Source of the DNA: Biformimicrobium ophioploci
GTDB lineage: Bacteria > Pseudomonadota > Gammaproteobacteria > Pseudomonadales > Cellvibrionaceae
DNA length: 64,000 nucleotides
Direction of reading: 5' to 3'
Assembly (NCBI RefSeq): GCF_030270605.1
Contig: NZ_BSYJ01000001.1
Coordinates: forward strand, 186,001 to 250,000
Part shown: positions 31,505 through 41,523 of the stretch, one piece after another
How positions within the stretch are numbered: the first letter of the stretch is position 1
Layout of the letters: the number at the start of each line of letters is the position of its first letter
Notes under the pieces: generated by a model
What the model saw: the letters and a program-made list of their open reading frames with translations, nothing else
Database searches by the model: none
Told to the model about the DNA's origin: nothing
Program-made: the position numbers and the translations under genes

Positions 31505-32464
31505 GTGGAAGACCAGACCCTGATTCGCACCGACCTCAACCTGCTGGTGGCACTGCAGGTACTGCTGGAAGAGGGCACCGTTTCCAGAGCCGCCGAGCGC
31601 CTGTTTGTTACCCAGTCCGCCATGAGCAAGACCCTGGCGCGGCTGCGCGAGCTGTTCGATGATCCGCTGTTCACCCGCGCCGGGCGCCAGATGGTACCAA
31701 CGCCTAAGGCCCTGGAGCTGGGTGAGCAACTCAAGCCCTTACTGGAGCAGACCCGCCGCCTGGTGGCCCCGCGCCAGTTTGACCCCGGCCAGTTTCGCGG
31801 CGAGCTGAGTGTGGCGGTGGCGGAATTTATCGGCATGATGTTGATGCCGCGCCTGATGGCGCGGCTGGAAAAGCGCGCGCCCTTCCTGCGCATCCGCGCG
31901 CTGAGCCGGGTCGAAGGCCAGCTGGGCAAGCTTGCCAGTGGCGAGCTGGATGTAGCCATCCAGTTGACCCGCTCCCACTATGGTCCCGAATACCGTGCCC
32001 GACCCGTCGGGGCCATGCCGCCTTCCATCCTCGTGCGCGAGGGACACCCGCTGGTTGGTCGTGAGGACGTGAGCTGGGACATGATGGAGGCCTACCCCAG
32101 GGTGGTGCTCTACATCCCGGATTCCCGTTACCTGCAGGTGGCCTTGCAGGACAAGAATTTTGTGCGCTTCCGGGACAGCCGCAGGGGTATTTTTGAAACG
32201 ACGCACCTGATGACGGCGCTGGAGGTGGTGCGCAAGTCCGACTACCTGATGGCCGCACCGCCGTACATCGCCCACGACACCCACCTAGGCAGTGGCCTGG
32301 CCACGCTACCCTGGCCGGAGAAACAGAGCCTCAACCTGCACTATATGCTGGTGCGCCACCAGCGCAGTGACAGCTCCGCCATTCACCGCTGGCTGGAACA
32401 GGAAATCCTCGACCTGCTACAGGAGGACCGGGAGGAGCTGCGCGGCTTTGGCTTTATCTGCTAA
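31505..32464 (+). CDS. LysR-family transcriptional regulator (LeuO/NodD-like group)
   Basis: The 319-residue protein has an N-terminal winged helix (RTDLNLLVALQVLLEEGTVSRAAERLFVTQSAMSKTLARLRELFDDPLF is diagnostic) and a C-terminal effector domain (about 95-305). The start is GTG at 31505 without a strong ribosome-binding site. It converges with the TrhA gene. Upstream on the other strand is a small unit with a 23-codon ORF, which by LysR convention would be its first target candidate. The effector is unknown. The stop codon lies in a short tandem duplication. Confidence 0.92.
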   Translation: MEDQTLIRTDLNLLVALQVLLEEGTVSRAAERLFVTQSAMSKTLARLRELFDDPLFTRAGRQMVPTPKALELGEQLKPLLEQTRRLVAPRQFDPGQFRGELSVAVAEFIGMMLMPRLMARLEKRAPFLRIRALSRVEGQLGKLASGELDVAIQLTRSHYGPEYRARPVGAMPPSILVREGHPLVGREDVSWDMMEAYPRVVLYIPDSRYLQVALQDKNFVRFRDSRRGIFETTHLMTALEVVRKSDYLMAAPPYIAHDTHLGSGLATLPWPEKQSLNLHYMLVRHQRSDSSAIHRWLEQEILDLLQEDREELRGFGFIC

Positions 32465-32506
32465 AGGGGTTTCGTCTGCTAACGGGGTTCTACCTGGCGG
32501 CGCCCG

Positions 32507-33148
32507 CTAGGGCACCACGTACAGCAGGATGGCGAAGAAATGGAGCACTGCGCCGGCCAGCACGAACAGGTGCCAGATGGCATGGTGGAAGCGCAGGCTG
32601 CGCCAGAGATAGAAACCAATACCGCCGGTGTAGCAGAGACCGCCCGCGGCAAGCAACAGCAGGCCACCCGGCGGGAAGCTGTCGATCAGAGGCCGCGCAG
32701 CCACCACTACAACCCACCCCATAACCACAGACAGGCCAATGGAAAGCGAGCGGAAACGCTTAAGGCTGGTGCACTGGATAATCACCCCGAATAGCGCCAG
32801 CGCCCAGACCACCCCGAAGATCGACCAGCCCCAGGGTCCGCGCAGCGTCACCAGCGTGATGGGCGTGTAGGTACCGGCGATAAGCAGGAAGATCGCAGCG
32901 TGGTCGAGGCTGCGCAGCACCTGTTTCACGCGTGGTTGACTGACCGCGTGATACAGGGTGGAGGACAGGAAACACAGGATCAGGGTAGCCGCGAAAATGG
33001 CGCAACCGGTGATATGCCACGCATCGCCGTTGGCCGCCGCAAAGCCACACAGCACCCCCAGCCCGGCAATGGCCAGCAGGGTGCCTATGCCATGGGTGAG
33101 GCTGTTGGCGATTTCCTCGGCGAAAGTATAACGGGCAGCAGTACTCAT
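32507..33148 (-). CDS. trhA: hemolysin III / TrhA family membrane protein (PAQR)
   Basis: The 213-residue protein has seven membrane helices and the PAQR-family metal site: Ser and His in LSSTLYHAV, Asp in RSLDHAAIFLLIAGTYTP, and two His in RFHHAIWHLFVLAGAVLHF. These features are shared with bacterial hemolysin III and adiponectin receptors, which are zinc-dependent hydrolase-like membrane proteins. Bacterial members affect membrane energetics or fluidity; cytolysis is an old label. The ATG at 33148 begins a normal N-terminus (STAARYTFAEEIANSLTHGIG); its ribosome-binding site is weak. It lies alone between a LysR gene and rfbD. Confidence 0.9.
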   Translation of the reverse strand: MSTAARYTFAEEIANSLTHGIGTLLAIAGLGVLCGFAAANGDAWHITGCAIFAATLILCFLSSTLYHAVSQPRVKQVLRSLDHAAIFLLIAGTYTPITLVTLRGPWGWSIFGVVWALALFGVIIQCTSLKRFRSLSIGLSVVMGWVVVVAARPLIDSFPPGGLLLLAAGGLCYTGGIGFYLWRSLRFHHAIWHLFVLAGAVLHFFAILLYVVP

Positions 33149-33244
33149 GTCGTGACCAATATGTTTTGGCTGGTCACACATCTTCGCAAGTGACCGCAGC
33201 CCCCGCAAGGGCGGAATGCGCCCACCCGGTCGTCCCGGGTGGTG

Positions 33245-34138
33245 TCAGTTTGCTGCGGTGGCTTCCTGCGCCAGTGTTTCGAGCACGCTGTCGAGCCCCT
33301 CGCGCCAGTCCGGCATGGGTCGCCCCAGGTAGGCCTCCAGGCGAGACAGGTCCAGCACCGAGTAGGCGGGGCGTTTTGCCGGGGTGGGGAAATCCGCGGT
33401 GGTGATCCGGTTAACCGCAGGTGCCGCCTCGAGCATGCCGCGAGCCTCGGCGCGCTGGAAAATTTCTTGCGCAAATTCGAACCAGCTGCAGGTGCCATTG
33501 CTGCTGCAGTGGTAGATACCCCAGGGCAGCTCGCCCCTGTCCGAATAGTCCTGCACCAGGTGTGCGATCACCCCCGCAATATCGCCCGCGAACGTCGGGT
33601 TGCCAAGCTGGTCGCCAACCACGCCCAGTTGGTCGCGCTCGCGACCGAGGCGCAACATGGTTTTGACGAAGTTATTACCGTGGGCGCTGAAGACCCAGCT
33701 GGTGCGCAGGATGACATGACGCGGATTGGCCGCCTGCAACTGCTGCTCGCCCTCGAGCTTGCTCCGCCCGTAGACACCCTGCGGGTCGGTGGGATCCGGT
33801 TCGCGGTATGGCTCGCTGCCGTCGCCGCGGAAAACGTAATCGGTGGAGACGTGGATACAGGGAATGTCGAGTTCGGCACACGCGCCTGCCATGGCGGCCA
33901 CACTGTCGCGGTTGACGGCGAAGGCCAGCGCCTGCTCCGATTCCGCCCTGTCCACGGCGGTGTAGGCGCAGGCATTCACGACGATATCCGGGCGCTCACG
34001 CATCACCGCCTGCGCAACCTGCTCAGGCTGACTGAAGTCCGCTGCGGCACGATCAAGCGCCACAAGCTGGTGATTGCCAAGTGCTGCCAGGCAGGCGTTG
34101 CCCAACTGGCCGGTTTTTCCAAACAACAGGATTTTCAC
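33245..34138 (-). CDS. rfbD: dTDP-4-dehydrorhamnose reductase
   Basis: This extended-SDR enzyme makes dTDP-L-rhamnose from dTDP-4-keto-rhamnose using NAD(P)H. The 297-residue protein begins with GTG at 34138 and the Rossmann motif LLFGKTGQLG; the catalytic YGRSK and upstream Thr in VSTDYVF are present. The frame continues upstream, but the family N-terminus starts here. It is the last gene of an rfbB-rfbA-rfbD operon, 58 bp after rfbA. rfbC, the 3,5-epimerase that should act just before it, is missing from the cluster. Confidence 0.93.
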   Translation of the reverse strand: MKILLFGKTGQLGNACLAALGNHQLVALDRAAADFSQPEQVAQAVMRERPDIVVNACAYTAVDRAESEQALAFAVNRDSVAAMAGACAELDIPCIHVSTDYVFRGDGSEPYREPDPTDPQGVYGRSKLEGEQQLQAANPRHVILRTSWVFSAHGNNFVKTMLRLGRERDQLGVVGDQLGNPTFAGDIAGVIAHLVQDYSDRGELPWGIYHCSSNGTCSWFEFAQEIFQRAEARGMLEAAPAVNRITTADFPTPAKRPAYSVLDLSRLEAYLGRPMPDWREGLDSVLETLAQEATAAN

Positions 34139-34196
34139 GGGGAGACTGCCCTTCAATTTTTTCGAGGGGCAATCTTGCCAGATTCCGGGGCGGCCG

Positions 34197-35114
34197 TCAG
34201 GCGGAGGGCTCGCCACTGAGCTGTTCCAGACCGCGGCGATAGCCCTGCGCGTCCTCGAGGATCTCCAGCAGGTATTCGCCATACCCACTCTTGCGCAAAG
34301 GGTCCGCGAGGTAGCGGAGCTGGTCGGCACAGATCCAGCCAGCACGCCATGCGACTTCCTCCGGGCAGGCGATCTTCAGGCTCTGGCGCCGCTCCACGGT
34401 CTGCACAAACTGGCCCGCATCGATCAGGGCATCGTGGGTGCCGGTATCCAGCCAGGCCGCGCCGCGACTCATCATCTCGACGTTGAGTTCACCGGCGTCG
34501 AGATAGATGCGATTGAGATCGGTGATCTCCAGCTCGCCGCGGTCGGAGGGCTTCACCGACCGGGCAAACTCCACCACCCGCTCATCGTAAAAATACAGGC
34601 CGGTCACCGCGTAGCGGGATTTCGGGTTGCGCGGTTTTTCCTCGATGTCGTATGCCTTGCCGGCATCGTCGAAGGCCACCACCCCGAAGCGCTCGGGGTC
34701 GCGCACCGGGTAGGCGAATACGGTCGCCCCACCCTGCAGCGCAGCCGCGCGGCGGAGGGCGCCGGTCATGCCCTGGCCGAAAAACAGGTTGTCACCGAGC
34801 ACCAGTGCGCAGCGATCGCCATCGATAAACTCCTCCCCGATCAGGAACGCCTGCGCAAGCCCGTCCGGGCTTTCCTGCACCGCGTACTGGAGCGACAACC
34901 CCCACTGGCGCCCGTCGCCCAGCATGCGCGAAAAGCGCGGCGTATCTTCCGGTGTGGAAATCACCAGGATCTCGCGGATACCCGCCAGCATCAGCGTGGT
35001 CAGCGGGTAGTAGATCATCGGTTTGTCGTAGACCGGCAACAGCTGCTTGCACACGCCCAGTGTGATCGGGTGCAGTCGGGTGCCGGAACCACCGGCCAGT
35101 ATGATGCCCTTCAT
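34197..35114 (-). CDS. rfbA: glucose-1-phosphate thymidylyltransferase
   Basis: RfbA joins dTTP and glucose-1-phosphate to dTDP-glucose, the first step to dTDP-rhamnose. The 305-residue protein starts [38 protein letters not shown], the family nucleotidyltransferase signature, and has [10 protein letters not shown] and the later [19 protein letters not shown]. The length is standard (about 290). Its ATG overlaps the rfbB stop codon by 4 nt (ATGA), showing translational coupling. Confidence 0.97.
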   Translation of the reverse strand: MKGIILAGGSGTRLHPITLGVCKQLLPVYDKPMIYYPLTTLMLAGIREILVISTPEDTPRFSRMLGDGRQWGLSLQYAVQESPDGLAQAFLIGEEFIDGDRCALVLGDNLFFGQGMTGALRRAAALQGGATVFAYPVRDPERFGVVAFDDAGKAYDIEEKPRNPKSRYAVTGLYFYDERVVEFARSVKPSDRGELEITDLNRIYLDAGELNVEMMSRGAAWLDTGTHDALIDAGQFVQTVERRQSLKIACPEEVAWRAGWICADQLRYLADPLRKSGYGEYLLEILEDAQGYRRGLEQLSGEPSA

Positions 35115-36208
35115 TTCTCAACCTCGGCTTGCACGCTGTCACCACTGGCCTTGATGCGCAGCCCAAGGCGCTGGCCCCGATAGTGCCCCTGCTGGATGGG
35201 CCGCCACCAGTGTTCATTCTGCAGATACCAGGCCACGGTCTGGTGAATACCGCTGGCAAACGACTGCCGCGGTGCCCAGCCCAGCTCTTCCAGGATCTTG
35301 CTCGTATCGATGGCGTAGCGGCGGTCGTGGCCGGGGCGATCGTCGACAAATCCGATAAGCTCCGCATAGTCAGAAACGCCGGGTGGCTTGTCCGGCACCA
35401 GCGACTCCAGCGCCGCGCAGATTTCCTGCACCACCTCGAGATTGGTGCGTTCACTCTCGCCGCCGATGGCATAGGTTTCGCCCACCATCCCCTGCGTGGC
35501 AGCGAGATACAGCGCCTGCACATGGTCTTCGACATACAGCCAGTCGCGCACCTGGCTACCGTCGCCGTACACGGGGATTTTCCTGCCGGCAATCGCATTC
35601 AGGATGGCCAGCGGAATCAGCTTTTCCGGGAACTGGAACGGGCCATAGTTGTTCGAGCAGTTACAGATGATCGCGGGCAGGCCGTAAGTTCGCTGCCAGG
35701 CGCGCACCAGGTGATCCGAGGAAGCTTTGCTGGCGGAATAGGGTGAGCTCGGCGCGTAAGGGGAGGTCTCCGAAAAGCGGCCCTCCGCACCCAGGTCACC
35801 GAATACCTCATCGGTGGAGACATGCAGGAACCGGAACGCGCTGCGTGTTGCCAGCGGCAGGTTGCGCCAGTATGCGCGGGTGGCCTCCAGCAAGTTGTAG
35901 GTGCCCACGATATTGGTCTGGATAAAATCCGCGGGGCCATCAATGGAGCGATCCACGTGGCTCTCCGCCGCCAGATGCATGATGACATCCGGCCGGAACG
36001 CCTGAATTTCACGCGACAGGTTAACGCTGTCACGGATATCGACCTGCGCAAAACTGTAGCGCGGGTTGTCCGCACAGGTAATGGAATCGGGGTTTCCAGC
36101 GTAGGTGAGCGCGTCAATGTTGAGCACCCGGTTGGGCGTCTCATTGACCAGGAAACGGACCAGCGCGCTGCCGATAAAACCGGCGCCGCCAGTGACAAGA
36201 ATATTCAC
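35111..36208 (-). CDS. rfbB: dTDP-glucose 4,6-dehydratase
   Basis: This NAD+-dependent extended SDR converts dTDP-glucose to dTDP-4-keto-6-deoxyglucose. The 365-residue protein has the Rossmann motif [14 protein letters not shown], the Thr-Asp-Glu catalytic triad in [11 protein letters not shown] and YSASK as the Tyr-x3-Lys pair. It is the promoter-proximal gene of rfbB-rfbA-rfbD, a dTDP-sugar pathway for O-antigen or exopolysaccharide. A large inverted repeat lies in the 155 bp upstream, between it and purA. Confidence 0.97.
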   Translation of the reverse strand: MNILVTGGAGFIGSALVRFLVNETPNRVLNIDALTYAGNPDSITCADNPRYSFAQVDIRDSVNLSREIQAFRPDVIMHLAAESHVDRSIDGPADFIQTNIVGTYNLLEATRAYWRNLPLATRSAFRFLHVSTDEVFGDLGAEGRFSETSPYAPSSPYSASKASSDHLVRAWQRTYGLPAIICNCSNNYGPFQFPEKLIPLAILNAIAGRKIPVYGDGSQVRDWLYVEDHVQALYLAATQGMVGETYAIGGESERTNLEVVQEICAALESLVPDKPPGVSDYAELIGFVDDRPGHDRRYAIDTSKILEELGWAPRQSFASGIHQTVAWYLQNEHWWRPIQQGHYRGQRLGLRIKASGDSVQAEVEK

Positions 36209-36291
36209 GCCTTTTCGCCTGTTGTTATGGTATCAGGAGTGAATCAGTTTAGTCGCTGGCAAGCATTACAGAGACGCGGCGGCGGGAATAG

Positions 36292-36340
36292 GCCCGGGTA
36301 CTTTGGGAGTACTGCGAGGGTACTGAATAAGTACCCGGGC
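36292..36340. repeat. 12-bp perfect inverted repeat upstream of rfbB
   Basis: GCCCGGGTACTT (36292-36303) and AAGTACCCGGGC (36329-36340) are perfect complements around a 25-nt loop that itself contains AGTACT and a further GGGTACT. It lies between the purA stop and the rfbB start, both on the minus strand. There is no T-run, so it may be an operator or an attenuation structure rather than a simple terminator. Confidence 0.6.
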
Positions 36341-36363
36341 ACTGCAGGAATCAGGTGGAAAAA

Positions 36364-37701
<1,338 letters not shown>

Positions 37702-37776
37702 TCAGTTCAGTCATTAATGTTAGGTGCCCAGCCGGACGGCTGCCCACCAGGTACTTCTTTAGTCGCCGGTTGCCAC

Positions 37777-38952
37777 TTACAGGGGCACCAGCTGCCACTT
37801 TCCGTCTTCACGCACCAGCTGGCGGTCGCAGCGCTGGCGCAGCTCGGGATCGTCGCCGAGCTCACTAATAACGCGCTCGCCGGACTGGCGCAGCTCTGCC
37901 ACCAGCGCCCAGAGGTCCGGGTCCGCTTCGACAGGCGCGAGGATAATGCCCGGCTCGGAGAATGCAACCGTACCGAGGCTGCCGAGCAGGCTTAAATCGG
38001 TACTGAAGCCGGTGGCCGGGCGGGCGCGGCCAAATACCGCGCCGATGCCGTCGTAGCGCCCTCCGTTGGCGACCGCATGTCCATGGCCCGGCGTGTAGGC
38101 GGCAAATACCAGCCCGCTCTCGTAGTCATAGCCGCGCAATTCACCCAGGTCGAAGAACAGGCGGGTCTGCGGGTAACGCTGTGCGATCACCTCGGCTACC
38201 CGGGTCAGCTCCTGCAACGCCTCGCTGACCTGTGACGGTGCACCGGCCAGGGCTGCGGCCGCATCGGCGAGCATCTCCCGGCCGCCGTGCAGGCCGGGCA
38301 GCGCCAGCAGCCAGGTGCGCAGGTCCGCATCGGCGACGTTCTGCTCCAGCCAGCTGCCCAGCTCGGTCTGCACCTTGTCCTGCACCAGGCGGAACAGCGC
38401 CGCTTCGCGCTCCTCGTCCAGCCCCGCGCGGGCAATGATGCTGCGGAAGATGGCGACGTGGCCGAGGTCCAGGTGCACCTCGTCGATGCCGGCCGCCGCC
38501 AGGGTTTCCAGCATCAGGGAGATGATCTCGATATCGGCGTCGAGGCTGCCGTTGCCGTACAGCTCCGCACCGGTCTGGATGGGTGCGCGGCTGCCGTGAG
38601 GCGTGCGCGGACGGGTGTGCAGCACATGGCCGGCATAGCAGAGGCGGTTGGCGCCACTGCGGGGGAAACTGTGTGCATCGATACGCGCGGTCTGCGGCGT
38701 GATATCGGCGCGGATTCCCATCATCCGCCCGGAGATCTGGTCGGTTACCCGAAACGTCGACAGCTCGATGTCGCGCCCGAGCCCGATCAGCAATGAATCC
38801 GCAAATTCCACCATCGGCGGGATAACCAGGTCGTAGCCCCAGCTGTGGTAGAGGTCCAGCAGGCGCCGGCGCAGGGTCTCGATGCGACTGGCGTCTGCAG
38901 GCAGTATTTCAGTGATGCCGTCTGGCAGCATCCAGCGTTCGGCCAGAGTCAT
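37777..38952 (-). CDS. hisZ: ATP phosphoribosyltransferase regulatory subunit
   Basis: HisZ is a paralogue of histidyl-tRNA synthetase that lacks synthetase activity and forms a complex with short-form HisG to allow histidine biosynthesis and its feedback control. The 391-residue protein has the class II synthetase core: motif 2-like FRVTDQISGRMMGIRADITPQTARI and DLGHVAIFRSI, but no anticodon-binding domain. The presence of HisZ implies that the genome has the short HisG form. It is 18 bp downstream of the DUF2065 gene. Confidence 0.95.
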   Translation of the reverse strand: MTLAERWMLPDGITEILPADASRIETLRRRLLDLYHSWGYDLVIPPMVEFADSLLIGLGRDIELSTFRVTDQISGRMMGIRADITPQTARIDAHSFPRSGANRLCYAGHVLHTRPRTPHGSRAPIQTGAELYGNGSLDADIEIISLMLETLAAAGIDEVHLDLGHVAIFRSIIARAGLDEEREAALFRLVQDKVQTELGSWLEQNVADADLRTWLLALPGLHGGREMLADAAAALAGAPSQVSEALQELTRVAEVIAQRYPQTRLFFDLGELRGYDYESGLVFAAYTPGHGHAVANGGRYDGIGAVFGRARPATGFSTDLSLLGSLGTVAFSEPGIILAPVEADPDLWALVAELRQSGERVISELGDDPELRQRCDRQLVREDGKWQLVPL

Positions 38953-38970
38953 GTCTAGCGAGCCTTCCTT

Positions 38971-39156
38971 CTAGTTCAACAAACCCAGCAGGACGACGCC
39001 CGCGATCATACAGGCAAGCCCTGCCATTCGCAGGGTACGTGCTTCCACACCCGCGAGCTGTATCACCAGCGCGCGCCAGCGCCCCGGGTACAGAAATGGC
39101 AAAAATCCCTCAATTACCAGCATCAGGGCAAATGCCCGGGCCAGTTCCTCCCACAT
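38971..39156 (-). CDS. DUF2065 small membrane protein
   Basis: The 61-residue protein starts at ATG 39156 behind GGGAGG. Two hydrophobic helices (about 6-22 and 44-60) flank a short segment with FLPFLYPGRWRALVIQLAGV, the family pattern of DUF2065 (YjeT). Proteins of this family sit next to hflC in many gammaproteobacteria, but their role is unknown. Here a terminator separates it from hflC, so it may be transcribed mainly with hisZ and purA. Confidence 0.88.
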   Translation of the reverse strand: MWEELARAFALMLVIEGFLPFLYPGRWRALVIQLAGVEARTLRMAGLACMIAGVVLLGLLN

Positions 39157-39197
39157 GGCGCCCTCCCAGCGTCGTGCGGCCAACAATCCCTGTAAAC

Positions 39198-39230
39198 AAA
39201 AAAACCGGGCGCAGAGGTTTCTGCGTCCGG
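39198..39230 (-). terminator. terminator after hflK-hflC
   Basis: On the minus strand a stem of about 10 bp (CCGGACGCAG with CTGCGCCCGG, one A-C mismatch) is followed by seven T residues (39204-39198). It lies 74 bp after the hflC stop and before the DUF2065 gene. Confidence 0.85.
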
Positions 39231-39303
39231 TTTGCGTGATTCTACCACTATGTTTCTGGGCGTGGCGAATTTTTGTGCGACGGTTTCGTCTGAAACCAAA
39301 TCG

Positions 39304-40185
39304 TTAGTCGGCCTTGCCCTCCGCGTCCTTCAGGTAGCGGAAGAACTGGCTTTCCGGGTCGATCAGCATCACATCACCCTTGTTGGAAAAGGTATTGCGA
39401 TAGGCCGTGAGGCTGCGGGTAAAGCGGTAGAACTCGGCGTCCTTATTGTAGGCCTCGGCATAGATATTGGCCGCCTGGGCGTCACCCTGACCGCGCAGCT
39501 CTTCTGACTTACGATAGCCTTCGGACTCGATCACTACCTTCTGTCGGTCCGCCTCCGCACGGATGATGGTCGCGCGCTCGTTACCCTTCGCACGGTGGTC
39601 GCGTGCCTCGCGCTCACGCTCAGTGGTCATCCGCGCATACACCGATTCAGACACCTCTTCTGGCAGGTCGATACGCTTCACCCGCACATCGATTACCTCG
39701 ATGCCCAGCTTCGGCTTCACCACCTTGTTCAGGGATTCGGTCAGCTCCACCATCAACTCGTCACGCTCGCCACTCACCACTTCATGCAGGGTGCGCCGGC
39801 CGAACTGGTTGCGCAGGCCCTCGTTCACTCGCTGCGCAAGCAGACGCTCCGCCACGGCAGGGTCACCACCGGTGGAGGTGTAATAGGTCGGCACATCCAG
39901 GATGCGCCACTTTGCGTAGGAGTCGACCATCATCGCTTTCTTCTCGATGGTCAGATAGCGCTGCGGACGCGAGTCCATGGTCAGGATACGCGCATCGAAC
40001 TTGCGTATTTCGTGCATCAGCGGCACCTTGAAGTGCAGGCCCGGCTTGATGTCATCTTTCACCACGCGACCGAACTGCAGCATCACCGCGCGCTCTTTCT
40101 CGTCGACGATAAATGCACTGTTGCCAATCACCAGCAGCGCCAGCAGCACCACCAGCAACGGAATCATAAGCTTGTTACTGTTCAT
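39304..40185 (-). CDS. hflC: FtsH modulator HflC (SPFH/band 7)
   Basis: HflC forms with HflK a large periplasmic complex around the membrane protease FtsH and limits its access to membrane substrates. The 293-residue protein has one N-terminal membrane helix (residues 7-24, PLLVVLLALLVIGNSAFIV) and the SPFH domain beginning VDEKERAVMLQFGRVV, followed by a long coiled coil with many Arg/Glu repeats (about 185-250). The ATG overlaps the hflK stop by 4 nt. Confidence 0.97.
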   Translation of the reverse strand: MNSNKLMIPLLVVLLALLVIGNSAFIVDEKERAVMLQFGRVVKDDIKPGLHFKVPLMHEIRKFDARILTMDSRPQRYLTIEKKAMMVDSYAKWRILDVPTYYTSTGGDPAVAERLLAQRVNEGLRNQFGRRTLHEVVSGERDELMVELTESLNKVVKPKLGIEVIDVRVKRIDLPEEVSESVYARMTTEREREARDHRAKGNERATIIRAEADRQKVVIESEGYRKSEELRGQGDAQAANIYAEAYNKDAEFYRFTRSLTAYRNTFSNKGDVMLIDPESQFFRYLKDAEGKAD

Positions 40186-41324
40186 TGGCGTACCTCCCGG
40201 CGACGATTACTGGCGGCTTCCTGGCGCAGGCGATTGATCACTCGGTCGGTCACCTCCTGCACGACATCCTGCGATGCATCACTGCCCTGCGCGATTCGCT
40301 TGCCCTGCTGGTCCATGATCTTGTCCAGCGGCAGGTACATCATGTTGTTACCCCCCTCGACGTCCACCATCACCTTGGAGGTATTGCTCATGACTTCCTG
40401 CACCGTATCCAGGTAGAGGCGTTCGCGGGTTACTTCCGGCGCCTTCTGGTACTCGGACAGCAGGCTGGTGAAGCGGCTCGCATCACCCCTGGCCCGCGCC
40501 ACCACTTCGGATTTGTATGCGGTGGCTTCCTCGATCAGCTTCTGCGCACGGCCGCGCGCTTCCGGAATCACCTGGTTGGCGTAGGCCTGGGCCTCGTTCT
40601 TGACCCGCTGCTCGTCCTCACGCGCCTTGATCACGTCATCGAATGCCGCCTGCACTTGCTGCGGCGCACGGGTGCGCTGGATGTTGACCTGCTGCACCGC
40701 GATACCGGTTTCGTACAGGTCGAGGTACTTCTGCAGGCGCTCCTTCACCTCGATGGAAACCTGCTCACGGCCCTCGGTGAGCACATCGTCCATGCTGCTC
40801 GAACCCACCACATGTCGCAGGGCCGAATCGGTCGCATGCTTGAGGCTGTCCTTGGGATTGCTGACCCGCAGGGTGTAGGCCACCAGGTCGGCGATGACAT
40901 ACTGTACCGCCAGGTCCACCTCAACGATGTTCTCGTCTTCGGTAAGCATCAGGCCAGAGGTCGGATGGGTGCGCAGGGCGGTGACATTCTCGATGTGCAC
41001 CTGATCAATAAACTTCGGATTCCAGTGCAGGCCTGGCCCGACAGTTTCCTTGTACACGCCCAGGCGCAGAACCACACCGCGCTCCTGTTCATTGACCTGG
41101 TACACGCCCAGGAAGGCATAGATCAGCGCCGCCAGGAACAGGATCAGCATCCAGGGAATGCTTGCCCCACCCTCGCCGGACGAGCCGGAGCCGCCAAACA
41201 GCCCACCCAGCTTGTCCTGAAATTTGCGAATTACGTCATCAAGGTCCGGCGGACCATCGTTGTTGCGGTTGCCGCGGCCACCCCAGGGATCGTTGTTATT
41301 ACCACCCGGCTCGTTCCAGGCCAT
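40182..41324 (-). CDS. hflK: FtsH modulator HflK (SPFH/band 7)
   Basis: HflK is the partner of HflC. The 380-residue protein starts at ATG 41324 (GGAG 6 nt upstream); the frame is open 5 codons further but without a matching site. A Gly/Asn-rich cytoplasmic segment (residues 1-60, MAWNEPGGNNNDPWGG) precedes the membrane helix (WMLILFLAALIYAFLGVYQV). The SPFH domain opens with VNEQERGVVLRLGVYKETVGPGLHW, and the C-terminal helix is followed by QGKRIAQGSDASQ. Co-translated with hflC. Confidence 0.97.
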   Translation of the reverse strand: MAWNEPGGNNNDPWGGRGNRNNDGPPDLDDVIRKFQDKLGGLFGGSGSSGEGGASIPWMLILFLAALIYAFLGVYQVNEQERGVVLRLGVYKETVGPGLHWNPKFIDQVHIENVTALRTHPTSGLMLTEDENIVEVDLAVQYVIADLVAYTLRVSNPKDSLKHATDSALRHVVGSSSMDDVLTEGREQVSIEVKERLQKYLDLYETGIAVQQVNIQRTRAPQQVQAAFDDVIKAREDEQRVKNEAQAYANQVIPEARGRAQKLIEEATAYKSEVVARARGDASRFTSLLSEYQKAPEVTRERLYLDTVQEVMSNTSKVMVDVEGGNNMMYLPLDKIMDQQGKRIAQGSDASQDVVQEVTDRVINRLRQEAASNRRREVRQ

Positions 41325-41523
41325 CAGATACTCCATCAATTATCGTTGTGTGCACAAACGCAGTCAGGCAAAGCGTACCAGTTGCAAATGCGCGGATAGA
41401 TTGCCGCAAGATTCTAGCACTGAACGCAACCCAGTTGCGTACCGACAAACGGCGTAAGGATATTTTGGTGCGATTTGCGGCCACAGAATGCCGTTCCCGG
41501 TTTCGGCTGCCGACAAATGACGC

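Noticed and set aside
40185-41399. 404-codon plus-strand open frame opposite hflK
   Set aside because: hflK is clear and coupled to hflC; the antisense frame has no family likeness.
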